Assembly (NCBI GenBank): GCA_028277885.1
Contig: JANQFK010000028.1
Span: 1 to 32,518 of the forward strand
Reading direction: 5' to 3'
DNA: 32,518 bases
Source of the DNA: Myxococcota bacterium
Lineage (GTDB): Bacteria > Myxococcota_A > UBA9160 > UBA6930
The position numbers and the translations under genes were made by a program. Below the pieces are notes generated by a model. That model was not told the DNA's origin. It was given only the letters and a program-made list of their open reading frames with translations, and ran no database searches. This document shows, piece by piece, positions 18,411-25,368 of the stretch. Each line of letters starts with the position of its first letter. Within the stretch, counting starts at the first letter, position 1.

Positions 18411-18689
18411 ATGCAGCCTCCCCACGACTCGCCTCGTCGAAGCCGCCGCTCTCGCGCCCGGTCCGCGCTCGCCGCGCTCCTCCTGGCCGGCGCTCTCCTG
18501 TGGCCCGGAGCCGCCCTGGCGGACGATTACGACCCGCTGCGCGCCGGGCACCCGCTGCGCGTCGTCGCCTACGTGGTGCATCCCGTGGGGGTCGCGCTCG
18601 ACTGGCTGATCATGCGCCCGGCCCACTGGCTGGGCTCCCAGCCGGTGCTGCGCACGATCTTCGGCCACGACGTCGACGACCGGCGCTGA
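18411..18689 (+). CDS. Small exported protein of unknown function
   Basis: 92 residues: a basic N-terminus with several Arg, a hydrophobic signal segment SALAALLLAGALLWPGAALA, then a compact domain DYDPLRAGHPLRVVAYVVHPVGVALDWLIMRP in short conserved-looking blocks, ending FGHDVDDRR. The DPLRAGHPLR...HPVGVALDW...RPAHWLG...FGH pattern is one I associate with small proteins seen in several deltaproteobacteria-like genomes, without a known function. The ATG at 18411 has an excellent AAGGAG 6 bases upstream. A TACCCT -10-like sequence is at 18374-18379. It lies between the P450 and the lpt operon and has its own probable promoter. Confidence 0.75.
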   Translation: MQPPHDSPRRSRRSRARSALAALLLAGALLWPGAALADDYDPLRAGHPLRVVAYVVHPVGVALDWLIMRPAHWLGSQPVLRTIFGHDVDDRR

Positions 18690-18699
18690 CCCCGGGAGA

Positions 18700-18724
18700 C
18701 CGCCGAAGGGGCCACCGGAGGCGG
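18700..18724 (+). terminator. Possible terminator before the lptC promoter
   Basis: CCGCC (18700-18704) can pair with GGCGG (18720-18724), with internal GG/CC pairing in the 15-base loop. A second pairing, CCGAAG with CTTCGG, overlaps it. It follows the small exported protein gene and precedes the lptC promoter, but lacks a T-tract. Confidence 0.35.
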
Positions 18725-18732
18725 CTTCGGGG

Positions 18733-18768
18733 TTGATCCAGCACGGCGCGCCGGTATGATATTTGCAT
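18733..18768 (+). promoter_or_regulatory. Strong sigma-70-type promoter of the lpt-rpoN-PTS operon
   Basis: TTGATC (18733-18738), a 16-base spacer, and TATGAT (18755-18760) make the best vegetative promoter in the window, in an unusual AT-rich patch. The ATG of lptC begins 8 bases after the -10 element, so transcription probably starts at or within a base or two of the start codon, with no Shine-Dalgarno sequence. Confidence 0.7.
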
Positions 18769-19317
18769 ATGCGCGCCCTGCACCGGATCTGCCGCCGCCC
18801 GCGCTCCGCGGCGCCGCTGTTAGCCCTGGGCATCGCGCTCCTGCTCGCGGCCTCCCTGGCTCCGGTCCGGTCCGCCGCGGTCCCGCCGGGTACGCGCCTC
18901 GACCTCGAGGGGATGACCTACGTGAGCTCCCGCGCCGGGGAGCCCGAGGTGGTGCTCTCGGCCGAGCGCGCCGAGTACCGCCGCGACGAGGACGTCGTCC
19001 ACCTCGAGGGGGTGGAGCTCAAGGTCTCCGAGCGCGCCGGCGTGGTGGGGTTCGAGCTCACCTGCGCGCACGGCGAGCTCGACCTCGAGGCCGGCGACTT
19101 CCGCGCCCGGGGCGACGTGCGGGGGCTCACCCGGGACGGCCGCGAGCTGCGCACCGACCGGCTGCGCTTCCGCCACGCCGACGCCCTGGTGAGCACCGAC
19201 GCTCCCGTGGAGATCCGCGACGCGGCGGGCATCTACCGCGGCGGCGGCTTCGAGTACCACGTCCGCGAGGCGCGCTTCCGGCTTCTCGGGGGCGCAACCC
19301 TGGTGCAACAGCCGTGA
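18769..19317 (+). CDS. lptC: LptC-like LPS transport protein
   Basis: A 182-residue protein with an N-terminal membrane anchor/signal (APLLALGIALLLAASLAP) and a periplasmic domain of repeating beta-strand blocks (EVVLSAERAEYRRDEDVVHLEGVE, DFRARGDVRGLTRDGRELRTD, GIYRGGGFEYH, each in short pieces) typical of the OstA/LptC jellyroll. LptC links the LptB2FG ABC transporter to the LptA bridge in LPS export. Position directly before lptA and lptB confirms the call. A TTG at 18763 also opens the frame, but the ATG at 18769 suits the adjacent promoter. No ribosome binding site precedes it. Codon 18 is a TTA, rare in this GC-rich DNA. The stop overlaps the next start (GTGA). Confidence 0.85.
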   Translation: MRALHRICRRPRSAAPLLALGIALLLAASLAPVRSAAVPPGTRLDLEGMTYVSSRAGEPEVVLSAERAEYRRDEDVVHLEGVELKVSERAGVVGFELTCAHGELDLEAGDFRARGDVRGLTRDGRELRTDRLRFRHADALVSTDAPVEIRDAAGIYRGGGFEYHVREARFRLLGGATLVQQP

Positions 19318-20324
19318 GGCGCCGCGCGTTCCGCCTCGGCTTTCTCGTCGCCCTGGCGCTCGGCGTCGGTGCATCCGCGGACGCCGTCGAGGCGTTGAGT
19401 GACGCCGGGGTTTCGCCGAAGACGGAAGGGTCGATCGGTGTTGCGCCGTTCGAGCGGGCCGGCGCGGCCCGCGGGGCCCTCCCGGACGTGGCGGCCCTGC
19501 TGGCCCAGCGCCTGAGCACGCGGGGAGTCGAGCGCGTCGTGGGACCCACAGAGCTGAGCTCCACGGCCCTGGCCGATCCGCGTCCCGACCAGGTGGTGGA
19601 GTGGGCGGACCGGGCCGGCGTGGAGGCCGTCGTGGTGGGACGCACCACGCGCATCGGCAGCCGCCTCAGCGTGGATGCGCGACTGCGCGCCGGCGCCTCG
19701 GGCCACCGCATGGGGAGCCCCTTCTACGCCGAGGTCTCCCGCCCCGAGGACCTGGCGAACGCCGTGGACGACCTCGCCGCGGAGGTGCTGGGCCGCATCG
19801 CGAGCCTGCCCGCTCCGCGGCCGCCGGCGTCCTCGGCGCCGGCTGCGTCCGTGAGCGCCGCGCCGCCCGCGGGCGAGGCCCGCCCCCGGCCGCCCTACCG
19901 CCGGGACGAGCCCATCGAGATCCACGCCGACGAGCTGGAGGCCCGGGACGACGCCGGACGCAAGAAGTTCCTGTTCCGGGGCAACGTGCGCGCCGAGCAG
20001 GGCGAGCTCTCCCTGCGCTCGGACCGCCTCGAGGCGTTCTACCCCGAGGGCGCGAGCCAGCCGGAGCGGCTGGTGGCCCGGGGAGACGTCGTGATCCGCC
20101 AGGGGGAGCGCACCGCCCAGTGCGACCGCGCCACCCTGTACCGGGCCCAGGAGCGCGTGGTGTGCAGCGGCAACGCGAGCCTCGAGCAGCAGTGCGACCG
20201 CGTGCGCGGCAGCGAGATCGTCTTCCACCTCGACCGCGAGGTGCTCAAGGTGAACGGCGCCGCCGACGTCCGGATCCATCCGCGCGAGGCGGACTGCGAG
20301 GCGCGCGCCGGGGCGACGCCGTGA
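19314..20324 (+). CDS. lptA: LptA with an extra N-terminal TolB-like (anticodon-binding-type) domain
   Basis: 336 residues from a GTG overlapping the lptC stop. Residues 1-24 look like a signal peptide. Residues about 38-160 resemble the N-terminal domain of TolB and related exported proteins: SIGVAPFERAG, VAALLAQRLSTRGVERVVGP, WADRAGVEAVVVGRTTRIGS and AVDDLAAEVLGRI. A Pro/Ala linker (165-195) leads to a canonical OstA/LptA domain from about 198 (PIEIHADELEARDD, FRGNVRAEQGELSLRSDRLEAFY, VARGDVVIRQGERTAQCD, VLKVNGAADV). LptA carries LPS across the periplasm. Normal LptA is about 180-190 residues with no such extra domain, so this is an unusual fusion that may tie the LPS bridge to another envelope partner. 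The LptA call is firm; the TolB-like assignment is by eye. Confidence 0.85.
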   Translation: MRRRAFRLGFLVALALGVGASADAVEALSDAGVSPKTEGSIGVAPFERAGAARGALPDVAALLAQRLSTRGVERVVGPTELSSTALADPRPDQVVEWADRAGVEAVVVGRTTRIGSRLSVDARLRAGASGHRMGSPFYAEVSRPEDLANAVDDLAAEVLGRIASLPAPRPPASSAPAASVSAAPPAGEARPRPPYRRDEPIEIHADELEARDDAGRKKFLFRGNVRAEQGELSLRSDRLEAFYPEGASQPERLVARGDVVIRQGERTAQCDRATLYRAQERVVCSGNASLEQQCDRVRGSEIVFHLDREVLKVNGAADVRIHPREADCEARAGATP

Positions 20325-21052
20325 TCGTCGACTCCCTCACCACCCGCGGGCTCTCGAAGACCTTCGGCCAGCGCGAGGTCGTCCACGGCCTCGACATCGA
20401 GGTGTTCTCGGGCGAGGTGGTGGGCCTGCTGGGGCCCAACGGCGCCGGCAAGACCACCAGCTTCAACATGATGGTCGGTGGCCTGCGGCCCTCCGAGGGG
20501 CAGGTGTTCCTGGGCGACCAGGACGTCACCTCGCTCCCCATGTACCGCCGGGCGCGCCTCGGCGTGGTCTACCTGCCCCAGGAGCCGTCGGTGTTCCGCA
20601 AGCTCAGCGTCGCGGACAACCTGAACGCCATCCTGGAGACCGTCGAGGGCAACGCCACCGCCCGCCACGAGCGCCTCGAGGACCTGCTCGGGGAGCTCGG
20701 CCTGACCGACAAGGCGGACCAGCGCGCCGACTCCCTCTCGGGGGGCGAGCGGCGCCGGGTCGAGATCGCCCGCGCCCTCGTGATCCACCCGAAGTTCCTG
20801 CTCCTCGACGAGCCCTTCACGGGGATCGATCCCATCGCGGTGATCGACATCCAGAAGCTGATCGAGCAGCTCAAGCTGCGCGGCATCGGGATCGTCATCA
20901 CCGAGCACAAGGTCCGCGAGGCCTTGTCGATCTGCGACCGCGCCTACATCATCAAGGACGGCCGCATCATCCGGCACGGAACCCCCGGCGAGATCGCCGC
21001 GGACCCCGAGGTCCGCCAGATCTACCTGGGCGACGACTTCAGGCTGACGTAG
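20321..21052 (+). CDS. lptB: LPS export ABC transporter ATPase LptB
   Basis: 243 residues, the usual LptB length. It has Walker A GPNGAGKTT (38-46), the Q-loop LPQEPSVFRKLSV typical of LptB, signature LSGGERRR, Walker B LLLDEPFTGIDP and switch ITEHKVRE. It drives extraction of LPS from the inner membrane with LptF, LptG and LptC; lptF and lptG are not in this window. The GTG start overlaps the lptA stop (GTGA, 20321-20324). The rpoN ATG follows the stop by 7 bases, so this is the classic lptB-rpoN junction. Confidence 0.97.
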   Translation: MIVDSLTTRGLSKTFGQREVVHGLDIEVFSGEVVGLLGPNGAGKTTSFNMMVGGLRPSEGQVFLGDQDVTSLPMYRRARLGVVYLPQEPSVFRKLSVADNLNAILETVEGNATARHERLEDLLGELGLTDKADQRADSLSGGERRRVEIARALVIHPKFLLLDEPFTGIDPIAVIDIQKLIEQLKLRGIGIVITEHKVREALSICDRAYIIKDGRIIRHGTPGEIAADPEVRQIYLGDDFRLT

Positions 21053-21059
21053 GAAGGTC

Positions 21060-22571
21060 ATGGCGATCGAGCTCAAGCAGCAGCTCAAGCTGAGTCAGCA
21101 GCTGGTGATGACGCCCCAGCTGCAGCAGGCCATCAAGCTGCTGCAGCTGTCGCGTCTCGAGCTGGTCGGCGTGGTGCAGCAGGAGCTCCAGGAGAACCCC
21201 GTCCTCGAGGAGTCCATGGACGGCGACGAGGAGCTGCCCTCGGACGTCGCCAAGGAGCAGGAGGGCGAGGCCGCCAGCCTCGACGAGCCGTCCCTGGGCG
21301 AGGTGCCGGAGCTCTCCGAGGCGGCCAGCGCCGCCGCCGAGACCGCCGAGGCCGCGGGCGAGGCGCCGGACATCAGCGAAGCCGAGAAGATCGCCGACAT
21401 CGACTGGCAGAACTACATGGACGCCTACCCGCAGACCGGGATGGCGGTCCAGCGCGAGGACGACGAGCGCCGCTCCTTCGAGGCGACCCTCACCCGGCGG
21501 CCGAGCCTGTCCGAGCACCTCGAGTGGCAGCTCCAGATCTCGGAGTTCGACGGCTCCGAGCGCCGCGCGGCGACCTGGATCATCGGCAACCTCGACGAGC
21601 ACGGCTACCTGCGCTCCGGGCTGGAGGAGATCGCGCGCCAGAGCGGCGAGGCCGAGGAGGTGATCGCCGCCGCCCTCGCCAAGGTGCAGACCCTGGATCC
21701 GCCGGGCGTCGCCGCCCGGGACCTCGCCGAGTGCCTGCTGCTCCAGCTGCGCAGCCTGGGCATCCTCGAGGGCCTGGTGGTGGAGATCGTCCGCAACCAC
21801 CTGGACTCGCTGCAGCGCCGCGACTTCAAGAAGATCGCCAAGGCGGTCGACGCGACGGTGGAGGAGGTCGCCGAGGCGGCGCGGCTGATCGGGCGCCTCG
21901 AGCCGCGGCCCGGGCGCGCCTTCGGCGGCGAGGACCCGATCTACATCACGCCGGACATCCACGTGTACAAGATCGGGGACGAGTTCCACATCCTGCTGAA
22001 CGAGGACGGGCTCCCCAAGCTGCGCATCAACCACCTCTACCGCGACGTGCTGAGCCGCGACTCCAAGGTCGAGAAGGGGACGCGCGACTACGTCCAGGAC
22101 AAGGTGCGGGCCGCGATGTGGCTGATCAAGTCCATCCACCAGCGCCAGCGCACGATCTACAAGGTGATGCAGAGCATCATCAAGTACCAGCGCGACTTCT
22201 TCGAGAAGGGCATCAGCCACCTGAAGCCGCTGAACCTGCGGGACGTGGCCGAGGACATCGGCATGCACGAGTCCACCGTGAGCCGGGTGACCACGAACAA
22301 GTACGCCCACACGCCCCAGGGCATCTTCGAGCTCAAGTACTTCTTCAACTCGAGCATCAACCGCTTCGACGGCGACGCCATCGCGAGCGAGAGCGTCAAG
22401 GAGAAGATCCGCAAGATCATCTCGGCCGAGGACTCGCGGCGGCCGCTCTCGGACCAGCGCATCGCCGAGATGCTGAAGCGCTCGAACATCGACATCGCCC
22501 GGCGCACCGTCACCAAGTACCGGGAATCCATGCACATTCTCTCCTCGACGAAGCGCCGGCAGGTCGGCTAG
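21060..22571 (+). CDS. rpoN: RNA polymerase sigma-54 factor
   Basis: 503 residues. Region I is Gln/Leu-rich (LKQQLKLSQQLVMTPQLQQ and IKLLQLSRLEL), contacted by enhancer-binding AAA+ activators. The acidic region II (about 60-110) is followed by the core-binding domain, an HTH (LRDVAEDIGMHESTVSRVT), and the RpoN box ARRTVTKYRESM near the C-terminus that reads the -24 GG. The ATG at 21060 has AGGAAGG overlapping the lptB stop. Unlike many genomes, no ribosome-hibernation (hpf) gene lies between rpoN and ptsN. A near-consensus -24/-12 promoter is found in this window upstream of pspA. No enhancer-binding activator is encoded here. Confidence 0.98.
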   Translation: MAIELKQQLKLSQQLVMTPQLQQAIKLLQLSRLELVGVVQQELQENPVLEESMDGDEELPSDVAKEQEGEAASLDEPSLGEVPELSEAASAAAETAEAAGEAPDISEAEKIADIDWQNYMDAYPQTGMAVQREDDERRSFEATLTRRPSLSEHLEWQLQISEFDGSERRAATWIIGNLDEHGYLRSGLEEIARQSGEAEEVIAAALAKVQTLDPPGVAARDLAECLLLQLRSLGILEGLVVEIVRNHLDSLQRRDFKKIAKAVDATVEEVAEAARLIGRLEPRPGRAFGGEDPIYITPDIHVYKIGDEFHILLNEDGLPKLRINHLYRDVLSRDSKVEKGTRDYVQDKVRAAMWLIKSIHQRQRTIYKVMQSIIKYQRDFFEKGISHLKPLNLRDVAEDIGMHESTVSRVTTNKYAHTPQGIFELKYFFNSSINRFDGDAIASESVKEKIRKIISAEDSRRPLSDQRIAEMLKRSNIDIARRTVTKYRESMHILSSTKRRQVG

Positions 22572-22597
22572 CTTCGATCGCCGCCTCGGGGAGCCCC

Positions 22598-23059
22598 ATG
22601 AAGATCATGGACATCCTCGTCCGGGAAGCCGTCATCCTGGACGTCTCGGCCACGACGAAGCGCGAGCTCCTCGTGGACCTCTCGGGGTCCCTGGCGCGCT
22701 GCGAGCCCGAGCTCGACGCGGAGCGGCTGCTGACCGTGCTGCTCGAGCGCGAGGAGCTCCAGAGCACCGGCATCGGCGACGGGGTGGCGATCCCCCACGG
22801 CAAGATGCCCGGGCTCTCGCGCCTGGTCGCGAGCTTCGCCCGCAGCCGCGAGGGCGTGGACTTCGAGTCCATCGACGGCCAGCCGAGCCACCTGTTCTTC
22901 CTGCTGGTCGTGCCCGAGCACTCCGGGGGGCAGCACCTCAAGGCCCTGGCGCGGATCTCGCGCTTCTTCCGCGACGCCGCCTTCCGCAAGGCCCTGATGG
23001 AGGCCGAGAGCGCCTCCGACGTGTTCCGCGCCATCGAGGAAGAGGACGCCAAGTTCTGA
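22598..23059 (+). CDS. ptsN: Nitrogen-type PTS EIIA protein (PtsN)
   Basis: 153 residues of the PTS EIIA type 2 fold, with the phospho-acceptor His67 in GIGDGVAIPHGKMPG and the companion LVVPEHSGGQHLKALARISR block. PtsN is a regulatory, non-transporting phosphoprotein that in proteobacteria controls potassium, nitrogen and stress responses. The ATG at 22598 lies 26 bases after the rpoN stop; a CTCGGGGAG stretch provides a weak ribosome binding site. Its place between rpoN and the HPr kinase fits the conserved rpoN-linked PTS cluster. Confidence 0.95.
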   Translation: MKIMDILVREAVILDVSATTKRELLVDLSGSLARCEPELDAERLLTVLLEREELQSTGIGDGVAIPHGKMPGLSRLVASFARSREGVDFESIDGQPSHLFFLLVVPEHSGGQHLKALARISRFFRDAAFRKALMEAESASDVFRAIEEEDAKF

Positions 23060-23129
23060 GCGCGCTGCTCGCCCCGGGCGGCGCCGCGCGGGTATCCTCC
23101 GCGGGCAACCGGGCGAGGAGGCGGGCAGC

Positions 23130-23693
23130 GTGGCGGAGGGCCGGAGCCAGGTCCACGGAACCCTGGTCGAGGTGCATGGCGTGGGCGTCCTGATCCGCGG
23201 TCCCAGCGGGATCGGCAAGAGCGAGACCGCCCTCGAGCTGGTGACCCGCGGCCACCGCCTGATCGCCGACGACGTGGTGCGGCTCGAGGCCACCGAGGAC
23301 GGCCGGGTGCGGGGCTCGTCGCCGCCCCTGATCCGGCACCACCTCGAGATCCGCGGCATCGGCATCCTCTACGTGCCGGACCTCTACGGCCCCGGGGCCG
23401 TGGGCGACGACGCCCCGGTGGAGCTGGTTTGCCACATGGAGCGCTGGCGCGAGGGCGAGAGCTACGAGCGCATCGGGATGACGCGACCCACCGAGGCCCT
23501 GCTGGGCCGGGCGATCCCGAGCGTGCTGCTCCCGGTGCGGCCGGCGCGCAACATGGCGACCCTGGTGGACGCGGCCGCCCGCGACCACCGCCAGCGCGAG
23601 GGCGGCGTGGTGGCGGCGAGCCGGCTCGACGAGCGGCTGCGCCACGCGAGCCACGGGGATGCGCCCCCCGCCGGCGACGAGGGGCCGCGGTGA
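23130..23693 (+). CDS. hprK: Short HPr kinase/phosphorylase (kinase domain only)
   Basis: 187 residues representing only the C-terminal catalytic domain. It has the HPrK-type Walker A GPSGIGKSE (24-32) preceded by conserved His16 in VEVHGVGVLIRG, the acidic pair in LIADDVV (D47, D48), and the family signature LEIRGIGILYV (near 72-82). The enzyme phosphorylates and dephosphorylates a serine of HPr. Full-length enzymes have an extra ~130-residue N-terminal domain; only 70 bases separate this gene from ptsN, so it is genuinely short, as in alphaproteobacteria. The GTG at 23130 has GAGGAGG about 8 bases upstream. The stop overlaps rapZ (GTGA). The matching HPr, with its serine, is three genes downstream. 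Confidence 0.92.
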   Translation: MAEGRSQVHGTLVEVHGVGVLIRGPSGIGKSETALELVTRGHRLIADDVVRLEATEDGRVRGSSPPLIRHHLEIRGIGILYVPDLYGPGAVGDDAPVELVCHMERWREGESYERIGMTRPTEALLGRAIPSVLLPVRPARNMATLVDAAARDHRQREGGVVAASRLDERLRHASHGDAPPAGDEGPR

Positions 23694-24559
23694 CGAGCCT
23701 GCCCGCCCGCGTCGTGTTCGTGGCCGGCCTCTCGGGCAGCGGCAAGACCACCGCCATGGCGGCCCTCGAGGACCTCTCCTTCTACTGCGTCGACAACCTG
23801 CCGCCGGCGCTGATCGGCCAGTTCCTCGACCTGTGCGCGAAGTCGACGCCGCCGATCCGCAAGATCGCCCTGGCCATCGACACGCGGGAGTCGGCCTTCC
23901 TGCAGGCGCTGCCCACGGTGGTGCGCGAGCTGCGCGGCGGCGGCACCGACCTCGAGCTGCTGTTCCTCGACGCATCGAACGCCGCCCTGGTGAACCGCTA
24001 CCGGGAGACCCGCCGGGTCCACCCGCTCTCGCCGAGCGGCTCCGTCGAGGAGGGCATCGAGGCCGAGCGGCAGCTGCTCACCGAGCTCTCGGGGCTGGCG
24101 GACTTCGTGATCGACACCACGCCGCTGAACGTGCACCAGCTGCGTGAGGCCGTGGTGCGCTACGTGGTGGGCGGCGCGCGGCCCACGGTGGTGAACCTCA
24201 CCTCCTTCGGGTTCCGCTTCGCGCCCCCGAGCTCCGCCGAGCTGCTCTTCGACGTGCGCTTCCTGCCCAACCCCCACTTCGACCCGAACCTGCGCGACCG
24301 CACCGGCCAGGACCCCGAGGTGGCGGAGTACGTGCTCAAGAACGAGCGGGCCGCCGCCCTGATGACCCGGCTGCGCGACCTGCTCGGCTTCCTGCTGCCG
24401 CTCTACGACGTCGAGGGCAAGGCCTACGTGACCGTCGGGGTGGGCTGCACCGGGGGGCGGCACCGGTCCGTCGCCATCGTCGATACCCTGGCCCGGGAGC
24501 TGCGCGCCGACGGGCGCGAGGTGAACGTGAGCCACCGGGACGTGGAGAAGAGCTCGTGA
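23690..24559 (+). CDS. rapZ: RapZ/YvcJ-type nucleotide-binding protein
   Basis: 289 residues, the standard length. Walker A GLSGSGKTT (13-21) is followed by ALEDLSFYCVDNLPP, AIDTRE, a family hallmark PTVVNLTSFGFRFAPP, DVRFLPNPHFDPNLRDRTG and the C-terminal VGVGCTGGRHRSVAIVD. In E. coli RapZ is an RNA-binding adaptor that controls the GlmZ sRNA and amino-sugar synthesis; in Gram-positives YvcJ binds nucleotides and its RNA role is not shown. Either could hold here. The GTG at 23690 overlaps the hprK stop and the stop overlaps the EIIA start, so translation is coupled on both sides. Confidence 0.96.
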   Translation: MTSLPARVVFVAGLSGSGKTTAMAALEDLSFYCVDNLPPALIGQFLDLCAKSTPPIRKIALAIDTRESAFLQALPTVVRELRGGGTDLELLFLDASNAALVNRYRETRRVHPLSPSGSVEEGIEAERQLLTELSGLADFVIDTTPLNVHQLREAVVRYVVGGARPTVVNLTSFGFRFAPPSSAELLFDVRFLPNPHFDPNLRDRTGQDPEVAEYVLKNERAAALMTRLRDLLGFLLPLYDVEGKAYVTVGVGCTGGRHRSVAIVDTLARELRADGREVNVSHRDVEKSS

Positions 24560-24966
24560 AGGTCGGCGTACTCATCGTGGCCCACTACCGCCTGGGGGAG
24601 GAGCTGCTCCAGGCGGTGCGGCTCATCGTGCCCGAGGCGCATCGCTTCCGGAGCGTCGCCATCGAGCCGAAGCAGTCCGTGGAGGAGATGCGCTCGGCCA
24701 TCGCCGAGGCCCTGTCCCAGGTGGACCGCGACGAGGGCGTCCTGATCCTCACGGACATGTTCGGCGGCACGCCCTCGAACATCAGCCTGTCGTTCACCAG
24801 CGAGGCCCGGGTCGAGGTGGTGACCGGCGTGAACCTGCCCATGCTCATCAAGCTGGCCACCCTCGAGGAGGAGAAGCCCCTCGAGGAGCTCGCCACCTTC
24901 ATCAAGGACTACGGGCAGAGGAACATCTCCGTGGCCAGCGAGATCCTGCCCGAGGGGCGCCGATGA
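24556..24966 (+). CDS. Mannose-type PTS EIIA domain protein
   Basis: 136 residues of the EIIA-Man fold: VGVLIVAHYRLGEELLQAV with phospho-acceptor His10, and the hallmark DMFGGTPSNISL. No EIIB, EIIC or EIID of a mannose transporter is encoded nearby, so this is likely a regulatory EIIA rather than a sugar carrier component. The start is a GTG overlapping the rapZ stop; the stop overlaps the HPr ATG (ATGA). Confidence 0.94.
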   Translation: MKVGVLIVAHYRLGEELLQAVRLIVPEAHRFRSVAIEPKQSVEEMRSAIAEALSQVDRDEGVLILTDMFGGTPSNISLSFTSEARVEVVTGVNLPMLIKLATLEEEKPLEELATFIKDYGQRNISVASEILPEGRR

Positions 24967-25256
24967 GCGACGGCGCCGAGGTGGAGCGCGAGTTCGTGGT
25001 CACCAACGAGCTGGGCCTCCACGCCCGGCCCGCGGGGCGCTTCGTCGCCCTGGCGGGCCGCTTCAATGCCGAGGTGAGCGTGGCCCGCAACGGCGAGTGG
25101 GTGAGCGGGCGCAGCGTCCTGTCGCTGCTCTCCCTGGCGGCGGGGCCCGGCACCCGGCTGCGCATCCGGGCCGTGGGCGAGGACGCCCGGGCCGCCGTGG
25201 AGGCCCTGGGCCGGCTGCTCGAGCACCCCGACGACGCTCCCGCCGGCCCGGAATGA
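24963..25256 (+). CDS. HPr phosphocarrier protein
   Basis: 97 residues. NELGLHARPAGRFV places the PEP-dependent phosphorylation site at His20, and GRSVLSLLSLAAGPG places the kinase-regulated serine at Ser51 (Ser46 of classical HPr). Both sites are therefore present, consistent with the HPr kinase encoded in the same operon. The protein carries a slightly extended, acidic C-terminal tail (EHPDDAPAGPE). The ATG overlaps the EIIA stop. Enzyme I, which normally follows HPr, is absent: the next gene is metK with its own promoter. Confidence 0.95.
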   Translation: MSDGAEVEREFVVTNELGLHARPAGRFVALAGRFNAEVSVARNGEWVSGRSVLSLLSLAAGPGTRLRIRAVGEDARAAVEALGRLLEHPDDAPAGPE

Positions 25257-25271
25257 GGCGCGCGGCGGCGT

Positions 25272-25300
25272 TTGAAGCCGGGGGACGGGTCTCCTAATCT
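25272..25300 (+). promoter_or_regulatory. metK promoter
   Basis: TTGAAG (25272-25277), a 17-base spacer and TAATCT (25295-25300) form a plausible vegetative promoter 68 bases before the metK ATG. It separates metK from the upstream PTS operon. Confidence 0.5.
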
Positions 25301-25327
25301 CGCCCGCCGGCGCGCGGCTGCGGGCGA
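25300..25327 (+). repeat. Stem-loop in the metK leader
   Basis: TCGCCCGC (25300-25307) pairs perfectly with GCGGGCGA (25320-25327) around a 12-base GC-rich loop, at or just after the predicted transcription start. It does not match the SAM-I, SAM-II or SAH riboswitch cores that I can recall. It may affect leader stability or translation, or be only a by-product of high GC. Confidence 0.4.
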
Positions 25328-25368
25328 TCCCCCGCGGCGAGCCCGTGGCGCCACCGGGAGAAGCCAGC

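Noticed and set aside
22572..22597. Ribosome-hibernation factor gene (hpf) between rpoN and ptsN
   Set aside because: The gap is only 26 bases, so the gene that often sits here is absent.
25300..25368. SAM or SAH riboswitch before metK
   Set aside because: A stem-loop is present, but none of the conserved core sequences of the known classes could be recognised.
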